This document shows positions 17,859 through 25,636 of a stretch of DNA of 64,000 nucleotides, piece after piece; positions within the stretch are counted from its first letter, which is position 1; each line of letters opens with the position of its first letter. Below the pieces are notes generated by a model. The model worked only from the letters and a program-made list of their open reading frames with translations. It was not told the origin of the DNA and searched no databases. The stretch comes from Alkalihalophilus pseudofirmus (GTDB lineage Bacteria > Bacillota > Bacilli > Bacillales > Bacillaceae_D). Where the stretch lies: NCBI RefSeq assembly GCF_029094545.1, contig NZ_CP117835.1, positions 910,001 to 974,000 on the forward strand, in the 5' to 3' direction. Position numbers and translations under genes: made by a program.

Positions 17859-18044
17859 ATGGAAGATATGTATCTATTTATCATAGTGATTATTGCATTA
17901 TCACTCATTTATAATGGATATAAAAGAAAAAAGAATTACGATATAAAACGGTTAGAACTAGAATTAGAACACAAGAAGATTGATCTTGAAACAAAGAAAA
18001 TAGACTATGCCAGACACGTGAGTAAAGATCAAAAGCATGTTTAA
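17859..18044 (+). CDS. Small membrane-anchored coiled-coil protein, 61 aa
   Basis: One N-terminal transmembrane helix (about residues 4-20) is followed by a highly charged amphipathic helix with repeated Leu/Ile (RLELELEHKKIDLETKKID) likely to form a coiled coil in the cytoplasm. It starts nine bases after the nucleoside phosphorylase stop, behind GAGGTGATTGA, so it is cotranscribed. Function unknown. Confidence 0.75.
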   Translation: MEDMYLFIIVIIALSLIYNGYKRKKNYDIKRLELELEHKKIDLETKKIDYARHVSKDQKHV

Positions 18045-18046
18045 GG

Positions 18047-18078
18047 GAGCATTTCTGTCACACAGAGATGCTTTTTCT
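18047..18078 (+). terminator. Intrinsic terminator
   Basis: Stem AGCATTTCTGT / ACAGAGATGCT with one wobble, followed by TTTTTCTT. Confidence 0.85.
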
Positions 18079-18104
18079 TAAGGAATGAAGAATGGGGATG
18101 AATC

Positions 18105-18869
18105 ATGAACAAACGAAAAATAGCTATGCTGCATTTATTACTTCATGCCGGAGAGATTAAAACAAATCAAAGCCTCATAACACAAGCCGTACAAAAAGCA
18201 GCTGAAAAGGGAGCAGAATGGATTATTACTCCAGAGCTAGCTGTCAGCGGGCTTCAGTTTACAAAAAAATGCGGCATTGATTGGATTCAGCAGCAGCCAA
18301 ATGAATGGATGTCTAGTTTAATGGAAGTGGCTAAGTCTTCAGAAGTAAACCTTTTTATAGGGGCACCTGAAAAAGATCCTGAAGGGGAATTGTTTAATTC
18401 AGTATTTGTCATTAATCGAGAGGGGCAGCTGATCGGAAGACAGAGGAAGCGCTCAAGTGTGACGGATGATTGGTCCTCTTCAGGAGAGCGTCTTCAACCA
18501 ATAACAATTGATCATGTAAAAGCTGGTATTCTCATTTGTGCTGATTCCTACACAAAAAAGAACGCTGTAGCTCTTAGAGATAAAGGGGCGGAAATCCTTA
18601 TTGCTCCCTCTTCCTGGGGACCGGGGCTGCATGGGCCAAATGGAGAGTGGGAAGCTAGAACAATAGATACCGGTCTGCCGATGTTTGTATGTAATCGTAC
18701 AGGGGAAGATGAGACCGTTACTTTTTGGGAAGCTAAAAGTCTAGTGATTGATCATGGGGTACACTTGCTTGCCCATCATTCAAGAGAATCAGCGATATTA
18801 CTGTTCGATTGGGATTTTGATAAAAGGGAGTTACTATCAACAGAATTTGAGGTTGAATATATCATTTGA
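18105..18869 (+). CDS. Nitrilase-superfamily amidohydrolase
   Basis: A carbon-nitrogen hydrolase with the complete Glu-Lys-Cys triad: E44 in ITPELAVSG, K115 in GRQRKRS, and nucleophile C145 in GILICADSY. The WEARTIDTGLPMFVCNRTG segment also fits the family. Length 254 aa is typical. It hydrolyses an amide or nitrile in the cytoplasm. The catalytic-Cys context ICADSY differs from the usual C(Y/W)D(L/M)RF, so the substrate is not predictable. Single gene. Confidence 0.88.
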   Translation: MNKRKIAMLHLLLHAGEIKTNQSLITQAVQKAAEKGAEWIITPELAVSGLQFTKKCGIDWIQQQPNEWMSSLMEVAKSSEVNLFIGAPEKDPEGELFNSVFVINREGQLIGRQRKRSSVTDDWSSSGERLQPITIDHVKAGILICADSYTKKNAVALRDKGAEILIAPSSWGPGLHGPNGEWEARTIDTGLPMFVCNRTGEDETVTFWEAKSLVIDHGVHLLAHHSRESAILLFDWDFDKRELLSTEFEVEYII

Positions 18870-18886
18870 AAATTGAAACCTTATTC

Positions 18887-18920
18887 GATGTCACCCGTAC
18901 ATACAAGGTAGGGTGACATC
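18887..18920. other. Perfect 10-bp hairpin, possible terminator
   Basis: GATGTCACCC / GGGTGACATC with a 14-base loop between the nitrilase and the next lipoprotein gene. It is followed by A6 rather than T on the plus strand, so it is not a canonical terminator. On the transcript it would sit just ahead of the lipoprotein ribosome binding site. Confidence 0.45.
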
Positions 18921-18941
18921 TAAAAAAGAGGAGCTGCCGTG

Positions 18942-19361
18942 ATGAAAAAATCACCTTTCATCTTATTATTGACTTTCGTACTGCTCATAACTTTAACTGG
19001 TTGCGGGAATGATTTAACTTACTCTGAAGTCTCGATTGATCATGTAGAATCCAATCTAGATGCATTCATTCAACAAGCAGAACCAGAGAACGGGATTTAT
19101 CTCTTCTTCCATAATGAGGACAGCTTTTATGTCTACGTAACGAGCGGTCATCTCACCCAAGGAGAAAGACCTTTGCATATTTCTAATTTTAACGTAGAGC
19201 GTGAGGGGGATGTATTACACATTTATTATGAAGAAGAGCAAGCAGAAGAAGGGTCTAATAACCACCGTTTGTATCTTGTTAAGTTGGATAAACCAATTGA
19301 GGAAATCAACGCATATAAAAATGGCGAGGACATTCCATTTGCAATGGTAGGCGGCAGTTAG
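18942..19361 (+). CDS. Small lipoprotein, 139 aa
   Basis: The signal peptide ends in the lipobox TLTGC with lipidated Cys 21, so the mature protein is anchored on the outer face of the membrane. The mature part is mostly beta-like and acidic (FFHNEDSFYVYVTSGHL). The start is ATG 18942, seven bases after GAGGAG. The adjacent GTG 18939 is the alternative. Function unknown. Confidence 0.75.
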   Translation: MKKSPFILLLTFVLLITLTGCGNDLTYSEVSIDHVESNLDAFIQQAEPENGIYLFFHNEDSFYVYVTSGHLTQGERPLHISNFNVEREGDVLHIYYEEEQAEEGSNNHRLYLVKLDKPIEEINAYKNGEDIPFAMVGGS

Positions 19362-19445
19362 TTCACGTTTTTGTTATCATTTGTGCACCCTTTATTAGAT
19401 AGTCGTGTTAAACTAGCACATATTAATGTAATTGGAGGATGAAGA

Positions 19446-20360
19446 ATGGGAAAACGATTATTATTATTAATTGTCACAAATATTCTCGTTATGACGACCA
19501 TCGTCATTGTTTGGTCACTCATAACGACCTATACGGGAATAAATGGATCATTCCAAACAGGTGCTCCTGGTATTGGAATTGACTTTATTGCGCTTGGTGT
19601 ATTCAGTTTGCTTGTAGGTTTCTCAGGGGCATTTATCTCCCTTGCAATGTCACGTTTTGTTGCAAAAATGATGATGAAAGTAAAAATTCTAGATCCTGAT
19701 GGGAATTTGACTCACGAAGAACGCACAGTGGTAGAGAAAGTGCATCGTCTATCACGTGCTGCAGGGCTGGCTCATATGCCGCAGGTTGGTATTTATCCAT
19801 CTGCAGAGGTCAATGCTTTTGCTACAGGCCCATCAAAAAAACGTTCGCTTGTTGCAGTTTCGCAAGGATTATTAAATACAATGGATGATGATGCAGTAGA
19901 AGGAGTTATTGCTCATGAAGTAGCTCACGTAGCGAATGGAGATATGGTGACGATGACGCTCTTGCAAGGGGTCATTAATACATTTGTTGTATTCTTCTCG
20001 CGTATTGTAGCGATTATCGTTTCAAGATTTGCACGTGAGGAATTACAATGGATTGTTCAGTTTGCTGCTATTATTATTTTCCAAATCCTCTTCTCTATCC
20101 TTGGAAGTCTTGTTGTCAGTGCGTATTCGCGTCACCGAGAATTCCATGCTGACCGCGGGGGGGCGGATCTTGCGGGACGTGACAAAATGGCACATGCCCT
20201 ACGTTCACTTAAAGCATATGTAGACCGTGCGAATGTACATGATCGTACGAATGACAGTGCTGTTCAAACGATGAAAATTAACGGAAAAGGTGGAGTGATG
20301 AGATTATTCTCTACTCACCCAGACCTTGATGAGCGTATTGCACGTTTAGAAGAGCGTTAA
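19446..20360 (+). CDS. htpX: Membrane zinc metalloprotease HtpX
   Basis: M48B protease involved in membrane protein quality control. It has N-terminal transmembrane helices at about residues 5-27 and 43-65 and the zinc motif HEVAH (H157, E158, H161). Two further hydrophobic segments lie at about 170-215, and the third zinc ligand region is [14 protein letters not shown]. Length (304 aa) matches other HtpX proteins. GGAGG lies eight bases before the ATG. It is monocistronic, with a terminator behind. Confidence 0.95.
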   Translation: MGKRLLLLIVTNILVMTTIVIVWSLITTYTGINGSFQTGAPGIGIDFIALGVFSLLVGFSGAFISLAMSRFVAKMMMKVKILDPDGNLTHEERTVVEKVHRLSRAAGLAHMPQVGIYPSAEVNAFATGPSKKRSLVAVSQGLLNTMDDDAVEGVIAHEVAHVANGDMVTMTLLQGVINTFVVFFSRIVAIIVSRFAREELQWIVQFAAIIIFQILFSILGSLVVSAYSRHREFHADRGGADLAGRDKMAHALRSLKAYVDRANVHDRTNDSAVQTMKINGKGGVMRLFSTHPDLDERIARLEER

Positions 20361-20366
20361 AAGTAG

Positions 20367-20400
20367 AAAGCGAATCCTATAAAAGGGGTTCGCTTTTTTT
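20367..20400 (+). terminator. Intrinsic terminator of htpX
   Basis: Stem AAAGCGAATCC / GGGGTTCGCTTT followed by a long T run. Confidence 0.9.
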
Positions 20401-20447
20401 AGTCTAAAGGCTGCTATAATAGGATTAAGCCCATTTTAAAGAAGGTA

Positions 20448-20493
20448 TTGACATTTTAATGAAACCGCTATATTATATACCCATATAGGTATT
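20448..20493 (+). promoter_or_regulatory. Sigma-A promoter with overlapping inverted repeat
   Basis: TTGACA (20448-20453), 17-bp spacer, TATTAT (20471-20476). Overlapping and just after the -10 box is ATATACC-CAT-ATAGGTAT (20475-20492), an inverted repeat of the ATACC/GGTAT type bound by CsoR/CstR-family repressors. It drives the rhodanese-MBL gene. Confidence 0.75.
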
Positions 20494-20535
20494 GAGAATC
20501 CTGAACAATTTCACTAATTGGTATATTTTTTTACC

Positions 20536-20565
20536 TATTCATATACCATATTAGGTATATGAATA
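20536..20565 (+). promoter_or_regulatory. Perfect 12-bp palindrome in the 5' leader
   Basis: Arms TATTCATATACC and GGTATATGAATA around ATATTA, 35 bp before the start codon. It repeats the ATACC...GGTAT core of the promoter-proximal site, so it is probably a second operator for the same repressor. It could also fold as an RNA hairpin. Confidence 0.65.
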
Positions 20566-20599
20566 AGTGTGTATAAATTTATTACTAGGAGGTTTTATT

Positions 20600-21733
20600 A
20601 TGACAGTTAAAGCAATGCTTGCTAAAGAAGTGACAGAAAAGGTATTGAACAAAGGGAATTTATTTATTTTTGATGTACGTAATGTAAGTGATTTTGAAGA
20701 TTGGAAAATTGAAGGGGAAAACTTCGAGTATTTGAATGTTCCATATTTCGAGCTTATTGATGGAATTGATGAAGTGAGAGCAAACATTCCGCAAGATAAA
20801 GAAATCCTCGTTGTTTGTGCAAAGGAAGGCTCATCTATGATGGTTGCTGAAATGTTATCAGAAGCTGGGTATGATGTTTCTTATTTGAAAGGCGGAATGA
20901 AATCATGGAGTGAGTATCTCTATCAAACAAAGGTATATGAAGATGAAAATATTTCTGTCCATCAATTTATTCGTGTAGGGAAAGGCTGCTTATCTTACAT
21001 GGTGGTTTCAAATGGTGAAGCTTTAATTGTAGACCCTTCCCGTTTTGTTGAAGAGTATAAAGAGGCAGCAGCTGAACTCGGGGCTAAAATAACTCATATT
21101 GTGGATTCGCATCTTCATGCTGATCATATTTCAGGTGGGAAAATTCTAGCTGAACAAACAGGGGCGAACTATTATCTAATGAAAAGCGAGGGCGCTGTGT
21201 TTGATTTTGAACCACTAGAAGATCACGATAAAATTGAATTCCACCAAGTGAAACTTGAAGTATTAGCAGTGAAAACTCCTGGCCACACTCCAGGAAGCGT
21301 TTCTTTCTTTGTAAATGATGCATTACTTTTCTCTGGAGATACGATTTTCGTTAGCGGGTTGGGTCGTCCGGACCTAGGGAATAAAGTTCGTGAGTGGGCG
21401 AATGATTTGTATGACACAGTTTACACAAAAGTTTCTGATATTGCTGATGATGTATTCGTTCTTCCTGGCCACTATGCTGACTTTGATGAAGAAATGAATG
21501 AGGACGGCTATATCGGTGATACACTAGGAAATATTCGTGAACGCAATGAGAAAATGTTTAACGCAACAAGAGATGCTTTCTTAGATAATGTAGAGAAGTC
21601 TGCAAGTTCAGTAAAACCTCCGAATTTTGAAGAAATTGTGGGGATCAACCGTGGGGTAGAAACTGCTGATAAGGAAAAAATGCAAGAGCTTGAAATCGGA
21701 CCAAACCGCTGTGCCGTTCATCATGCAGATTAA
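20600..21733 (+). CDS. Rhodanese - metallo-beta-lactamase sulfur-transfer protein (persulfide dioxygenase-like)
   Basis: An N-terminal rhodanese domain (about residues 8-108) has active-site Cys73 in VVCAKEGSS. An MBL-fold domain follows from about residue 118, with the metal motif H171-x-H-x-D-H in SHLHADH, then TPGHTPGS, FSGDTIF and LPGHYADF. Fused or paired proteins of this type oxidise or transfer persulfide sulfur in sulfide detoxification. The domain order (rhodanese first) differs from staphylococcal CstB. The ATG lies seven bases after AGGAGG; a TTG upstream at 20567 is ignored. The operators upstream suggest control by a CsoR/CstR-type persulfide sensor, which is not encoded in this window. 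Confidence 0.88.
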   Translation: MTVKAMLAKEVTEKVLNKGNLFIFDVRNVSDFEDWKIEGENFEYLNVPYFELIDGIDEVRANIPQDKEILVVCAKEGSSMMVAEMLSEAGYDVSYLKGGMKSWSEYLYQTKVYEDENISVHQFIRVGKGCLSYMVVSNGEALIVDPSRFVEEYKEAAAELGAKITHIVDSHLHADHISGGKILAEQTGANYYLMKSEGAVFDFEPLEDHDKIEFHQVKLEVLAVKTPGHTPGSVSFFVNDALLFSGDTIFVSGLGRPDLGNKVREWANDLYDTVYTKVSDIADDVFVLPGHYADFDEEMNEDGYIGDTLGNIRERNEKMFNATRDAFLDNVEKSASSVKPPNFEEIVGINRGVETADKEKMQELEIGPNRCAVHHAD

Positions 21734-21742
21734 TTTATAGTG

Positions 21743-21779
21743 AAAAACCCTCTCTACAACTATGTGTAGAGAGGGTTTT
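21743..21779 (+). terminator. Strong intrinsic terminator
   Basis: Perfect stem AAAACCCTCTCTACA with its complement, 6-base loop, T4 in the arm. Confidence 0.88.
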
Positions 21780-21884
21780 GGCTAAGAAACTTGCTTTTAT
21801 ATTGTGGTAGATTTTATATAGTAATGAATACCCCTTGCCGTTCTGTGTTACGATAAAAAATAAGGACAAAAAGGAGGGGAACGG

Positions 21885-22214
21885 ATGAAGGATTTAACTA
21901 CAATTGAAATGGTAGATGAGTTTATACAAGAGAACAAATTTAGTTTCGTCTACGTATCAAGGACGAATTGCAGTGTATGCCATGCCTTGCTGCCGCAAGT
22001 TAAAGAAGTATTGTCGGAATTCCCGCTGATTAACCAAGGATTCGTAAATGCGGATCAACTAGAAGAAATAGCTGGCAGGTTGTCTATATTCACAGTTCCG
22101 GCACTGCTCCTATTTATCGATGGAAAAGAGACGATAAGAGAAGCTAGATTTGTTCCAATCGAAACGTTTGAAGAAAAGGTTCGAAAGGTTTATCAACTTT
22201 CTACTGCTGATTAA
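21885..22214 (+). CDS. Thioredoxin-fold protein
   Basis: 109 residues with the redox motif CSVC (C29, C32) after the first strand-helix unit and the conserved cis-Pro segment FTVPALLLF. It lacks the WCGPC core of a house-keeping thioredoxin, so it is a thioredoxin-like protein, probably a thiol reductase or a scaffold. AAGGAGGGGAACGG precedes the ATG. Confidence 0.85.
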   Translation: MKDLTTIEMVDEFIQENKFSFVYVSRTNCSVCHALLPQVKEVLSEFPLINQGFVNADQLEEIAGRLSIFTVPALLLFIDGKETIREARFVPIETFEEKVRKVYQLSTAD

Positions 22215-22234
22215 ACTCTCCGCTTTGAACTCAA

Positions 22235-22273
22235 TAAAAAAGCAGCTTCACACAATGGAAGCTGCTTTTTTTT
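22235..22273. terminator. Bidirectional terminator
   Basis: Stem AAAAAAGCAGCTTC / GAAGCTGCTTTTTT between convergent genes, with T runs on both strands. Confidence 0.9.
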
Positions 22274-22733
22274 ATATTCTCTCAAACCCTTCAGCCTCTA
22301 AGTAATTTACAGCTTCCCTGTAGGTCGTAAATGTCCCGTCTAAGCTGTCATCATCAGCATATACATTCCACATATCTTCTTCTTTAAGAATAGTAAGAGT
22401 CACCGTATTCTCATTTATCCATGTTTCCTCTAATGGTTCGTCGGTCACTTCCTCTTTAGGAGTTAGTGAAAGAATTGATTTACGGATCGTCGCACGCAGA
22501 GCTTTCTCAGTGAAGTCACGAATATTGACCATACCCTTGTCATTGGTCGTATACCCAGTCATTCTCCCTGCGTACACAAATCCGTTTCCATTCGGGTGCA
22601 AGTGGTAAACAACATTCTTATTGTCATATGAGCTTTCATTGTAATGAAAATTCACTCGGCCAAGAGAGACATCTTTGCGCTCAAGCTCCGGAAAAGATTC
22701 AATTATCGCTAGTTTTTCTACAAAAGTTAACAT
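22272..22733 (-). CDS. Hypothetical protein, 153 aa
   Basis: The start ATG is four bases after GGAGG. It is soluble, with two parts: residues 1-80 (LGRVNFHYNESSYDNKNVVYHLHPNGNGFVYAG in segments) and a C-terminal part (about 105-150) with a DGTFTTYREAVNYLE motif like a small alpha/beta fold. It is cotranscribed with the PH-domain gene 14 bp upstream. I do not recognise a characterised family. Confidence 0.7.
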   Translation of the reverse strand: MLTFVEKLAIIESFPELERKDVSLGRVNFHYNESSYDNKNVVYHLHPNGNGFVYAGRMTGYTTNDKGMVNIRDFTEKALRATIRKSILSLTPKEEVTDEPLEETWINENTVTLTILKEEDMWNVYADDDSLDGTFTTYREAVNYLEAEGFERI

Positions 22734-22747
22734 AGTGCCTCCATCAT

Positions 22748-23194
22748 CTATCGATTGGTTGTTGAAGGCTTATTATACCATAATTTTATCTCTGGATTTT
22801 TCTTTAGCAACATTCGTATAAACTCGGCTTCATCCTCTGGGGAGATCGTTAACACTTTTACCTTGCCATAGCTGAGTTCTAATCGGTCGATAGAAAGGGC
22901 AGGTGCGGAAAATGGATTCTTCGTTTTCCTAAGGCCATTAATTTCATGTATAAGGACGTTTTTCTTAAACGGTCCGCATACGACTTTTAAGGTAGTGTCC
23001 TCTATGATATAGCCAGTCTTAAACCAAATCCATGCGATAAAAACAGCAAGGAGAGACGTAATAAAAATCTCAAAGACTTGAGTTAGAGGACTTTGGTCAA
23101 TTTGTATAGATAAAATGGGAGTGATAATAAATAAGAGAATCACACCCCACAATAAAATAGTCAGCCACGTATCTTTTTTTGAAGGGAAATACAA
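22748..23194 (-). CDS. Membrane protein with bacterial PH-like domain
   Basis: The start is TTG 23194, eight bases after AAAGGAG. Two transmembrane helices (about residues 10-28 and 38-60) are followed by a PH-like domain (about 65-140) with the pattern GYIIEDTTLKVVCGPF and I(H)EINGLRKTKNP, as in the bPH_4 (DUF1200) family related to YyaB. Function unknown. It is the first gene of a two-gene unit. Confidence 0.75.
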   Translation of the reverse strand: MYFPSKKDTWLTILLWGVILLFIITPILSIQIDQSPLTQVFEIFITSLLAVFIAWIWFKTGYIIEDTTLKVVCGPFKKNVLIHEINGLRKTKNPFSAPALSIDRLELSYGKVKVLTISPEDEAEFIRMLLKKNPEIKLWYNKPSTTNR

Positions 23195-23269
23195 AGTTCT
23201 CGCTCCTTTCGCATATAATAGTATACGCAGAAGGAGCAGGCAGGTTTCATTTAATAGCGGAGTAAGGTT

Positions 23270-23386
23270 TTAGAAAATACCTCGAATAAAGCCCGTGATT
23301 AATCTTGGGATAAATAGTACAACATCACCGATGAAGCCAATCGTGGTGCTCAGCAGCATGTCCTTATCTTTCTGTTGCTCGCTCAT
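23270..23386 (-). CDS. Small hydrophobic protein, 38 aa
   Basis: The ATG at 23386 follows AAAGGAG by eight bases. An extended -10 box TGGTATAAT lies about 30 bp upstream on the minus strand (23415-23423), so promoter, ribosome binding site and frame all line up. The product is MSEQQKDKDMLLST followed by an amphipathic/hydrophobic segment GFIGDVVLFIPRLITGF and a short basic end. It is probably membrane-associated. No family recognised. Confidence 0.6.
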   Translation of the reverse strand: MSEQQKDKDMLLSTTIGFIGDVVLFIPRLITGFIRGIF

Positions 23387-23448
23387 CTTATCAACTCCTT
23401 TAATTGCTTGTTAAATTATACCATGTAATCTTGTGGGGTTATCAAGCG

Positions 23449-23477
23449 TTGACAACTTTCTTAAGGTGTCATACAGT
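23449..23477 (+). promoter_or_regulatory. Promoter of the ABC-F leader
   Basis: TTGACA (23449-23454), 17-bp spacer, TACAGT (23472-23477). It points into the 280-nt leader of the ABC-F gene. Confidence 0.7.
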
Positions 23478-23483
23478 AAAATT

Positions 23484-23745
23484 AATTAGATGACAGGTGG
23501 TGACCCAATTACATGAAGTACTAATCCTATTTTAGAAAACAACCAATTGAAGGCATGTTAAAGCAGGTGTGTTCCCTGTTTTATTTATTGATGCCTCAAT
23601 TATCGTTTTCAGGATAGGATTGGTCTTCTATAGTTGGAATAACATCAATAATAGTCTCTATTATTTGGTGCACCCTGCTATACGTATGCCTCCTATCCTG
23701 AACAAGGATAGGAGGCTTTCTTTGTCTCCAAGTACATTATAGAAA
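23484..23745 (+). promoter_or_regulatory. Transcription attenuator (leader RNA) of the ABC-F gene
   Basis: Four mutually exclusive segments are visible. Segment 1 CTAATCCTAT (23521-23530) pairs with segment 2 ATAGGATTGG (23614-23623). Segment 2 extended, TTCAGGATAGGA (23608-23619), is an exact 12-bp complement of segment 3 TCCTATCCTGAA (23692-23703). Segment 3 also forms the 5' arm of the terminator with segment 4. A tiny reading frame ATG AAG TAC TAA (23513-23524) ends on segment 1, with GGTGGTGA upstream. A second 20-codon frame (23555-23617) ends on segment 2. Stalled ribosomes on the leader would free segment 2 and open the terminator. This is the logic known for vmlR and other resistance ABC-F genes; the specific frame used here is inference. 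Confidence 0.75.
23688..23720 (+). terminator. Leader terminator 40 bp before the ABC-F start
   Basis: GCCTCCTATCC / GGATAGGAGGC, perfect 11-bp stem with a 7-base loop and TTTCTTT tail. It lies within the transcript leader, not behind a gene. Confidence 0.85.
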
Positions 23746-23759
23746 ACGGAGATGGTGTC

Positions 23760-25334
23760 ATGTTGCTAGAAGCAAGCAATCTAAAACATAGTGTAGCGGA
23801 ACGAACGTTATTTACCATTGAGTCTTTAAAGATTGAAAATGGTGAGCGTATTGGCTTAGTTGGACCTAACGGTTGTGGGAAAACGACTTTATTAAAAGGA
23901 CTGGCCGGAGAGACTGTATTTGATAAAGGCAGCGTCATCAAGCACAGTACATGTGAAATATTGCCGCAATTAAAGCGGACAGACGCGATTAAAAGCGGGG
24001 GAGAGGTAACTCAAGAATACATTAATCAAGCATTGCTGAGGGAACCTAAGCTCCTGTTAGCTGATGAACCCACCACTCACCTAGATACAGATCATATTGA
24101 ATGGCTGGAGGAGAAATTGAAAAGGTGGAAGGGAGCTTTAGTTATTGTTTCTCACGATCGTGCATTCTTAGATGCAGTATGCACAAAGATCTGGGAGCTA
24201 AGTGATGAGAAGTTAAATGAATTTAAAGGGAATTATACGGAATATGTTAAACAAAAAGAGATTCAAAAGCGTAAACATGAGACTGATTATGAGAAGTACG
24301 AAGAGAAGAAAAAACAACTGGAATCTGCATTAAAGGCAAAAGAACAGAAAGCAAAAAGAGCGACGAAAAAACCAAAGAATATTAGTCGTTCAGAAGCCAG
24401 TATTACTGGAGCTAAACCTTATTTTGCAAAGAAGCAAAAAAAACTTCAGCAAGTAGGGAAATCAATAGAAACAAGGCTTAATAAGCTTGAAAAAGTTAAA
24501 AAGCCCAATGAACCTGCCGAGCTGAAAATGACGCTGCCTAATGAAGATCGATTTAATGGAAGGATTATGATTAGAATAAAAAACCTGCTAGGCACCGCTG
24601 GAAGCAAGCTCCTCTTTGAAGCGAACAGCTTTTACCTGTGCGGAGGGGATAAGGCAGCTGTAATTGGACCGAATGGCAGCGGGAAGACCACATTTATTAA
24701 AAAGTTGATACAAGCAGATGAAGGAATCAAGCTCTCACCATCACTTAAATTTGGCTATTTCAGTCAAGATCTCACTATTCTTAATCTAGAAAAGACCATA
24801 TTAGAAAATGTGAGTGAAGATGCTATTCAGAATGAAACTCTTATTCGTACAGTTCTGGCAAGACTTCACTTTAAAAGGGAGGATGTCCACAAGCCAGTCA
24901 AGGTGCTTAGTGGAGGAGAACGTGTGAAGGTAGCATTAGCAAAGTTGTTTGTAAGTGATATCAATACTCTTATCTTAGATGAACCAACCAACTTTTTAGA
25001 TATGCAGGCAGTAGAAGCTTTGGAGTCTTTGCTTCAAGAATATAAAGGAAGTATAGTTGTCGTTTCACATGACCGCCGTTTCCTGGAAAATGTGGCGACA
25101 AAGGTAATTACGATTGAAGAGAAGCGGCTGAAATATTTTGGTGGACCCTATAAGGAGTATCAACAATATGAGTCAAAAGAAGAAAGAGATACTAGCGAAG
25201 AACAGGTACTTATTCTAGAAACAAAAATATCTGAAGTTCTAAGCCGTTTAAGCATGGACCCGACAGAGGAATTAGAAAGAGAATTTCAAAAACTGATTGA
25301 GGAGAGGAGAAAGCGTAAAGGAAACAAATCTTGA
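23760..25334 (+). CDS. Antibiotic-resistance ABC-F ribosomal protection protein (Vga/VmlR type)
   Basis: A cytoplasmic ATPase that binds the ribosomal E site and dislodges antibiotics, typically lincosamides, pleuromutilins and streptogramin A. It has no transmembrane segments. ABC1 has Walker A GPNGCGKT (35-42), a compact signature SGGE and Walker B LLLADEPTTHLD. The long charged linker (about residues 165-275, KRATKKPKN, GAKPYFAKKQ) is the antibiotic-resistance domain. ABC2 has GPNGSGKT, LSGGERVKVALAKL and LILDEPTNFLD. Its short ABC1 and 524-aa length fit Vga/VmlR rather than EttA/Uup. GGAG lies eight bases before the ATG. Expression is probably controlled by the attenuator upstream. Confidence 0.9.
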   Translation: MLLEASNLKHSVAERTLFTIESLKIENGERIGLVGPNGCGKTTLLKGLAGETVFDKGSVIKHSTCEILPQLKRTDAIKSGGEVTQEYINQALLREPKLLLADEPTTHLDTDHIEWLEEKLKRWKGALVIVSHDRAFLDAVCTKIWELSDEKLNEFKGNYTEYVKQKEIQKRKHETDYEKYEEKKKQLESALKAKEQKAKRATKKPKNISRSEASITGAKPYFAKKQKKLQQVGKSIETRLNKLEKVKKPNEPAELKMTLPNEDRFNGRIMIRIKNLLGTAGSKLLFEANSFYLCGGDKAAVIGPNGSGKTTFIKKLIQADEGIKLSPSLKFGYFSQDLTILNLEKTILENVSEDAIQNETLIRTVLARLHFKREDVHKPVKVLSGGERVKVALAKLFVSDINTLILDEPTNFLDMQAVEALESLLQEYKGSIVVVSHDRRFLENVATKVITIEEKRLKYFGGPYKEYQQYESKEERDTSEEQVLILETKISEVLSRLSMDPTEELEREFQKLIEERRKRKGNKS

Positions 25335-25335
25335 A

Positions 25336-25386
25336 AAAGAGGAGGAAGCTTGAGGTATTTTAAACCGTCAAGCTTCCTCTTTTTTA
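25336..25386 (+). terminator. Intrinsic terminator of the ABC-F gene
   Basis: Stem GAGGAAGCTTGA / TCAAGCTTCCTC with a 14-base loop, followed by TTTTTT. Confidence 0.88.
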
Positions 25387-25488
25387 AATCATGCTTATGG
25401 AGAGGGTTCATAAAAGTGTCAACAAATATAGCGACAAAAATTGATTTTGTTTTTGTTTTTCAAATTACTGTAATCTATTAGGATGAAT

Positions 25489-25519
25489 ATAAATTATTAT
25501 TTCAAAATAAATAATTTAT
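25489..25519. promoter_or_regulatory. AT-rich palindrome before the PTS regulator
   Basis: Perfect arms ATAAATTATT and AATAATTTAT, 11 bases apart, in the roughly 300-bp gap before the PRD regulator. Possible operator; nothing else recognisable lies in the gap besides the terminator and the cre site. Confidence 0.4.
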
Positions 25520-25571
25520 AGAGACTAGATTGTATCATCACGTTGCACAAAGAGAAGTCAAGAAATGAGAA

Positions 25572-25585
25572 TGAAAGCGTCATCA
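25572..25585 (+). promoter_or_regulatory. cre-like site (CcpA)
   Basis: TGAAAGCGTCATCA matches the cre consensus TGNNARCGNWWWCA at all but one position. It lies about 50 bp before the regulator start, consistent with carbon catabolite repression of the first polyol operon. Confidence 0.65.
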
Positions 25586-25636
25586 AAGGTAATCTATTTG
25601 CTGTTAAAATAAAACTAAACAAGGGGGATGTAGCTT

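Noticed and set aside
18887-18920. A riboswitch ahead of the 139-aa lipoprotein
   Set aside because: Only a single hairpin is visible; no conserved aptamer elements of a known class.
23555-23617. 20-codon frame in the ABC-F leader
   Set aside because: Its GAAGG is only one base from the ATG, too close for normal initiation. Kept only as an alternative within the attenuator, not as a gene.
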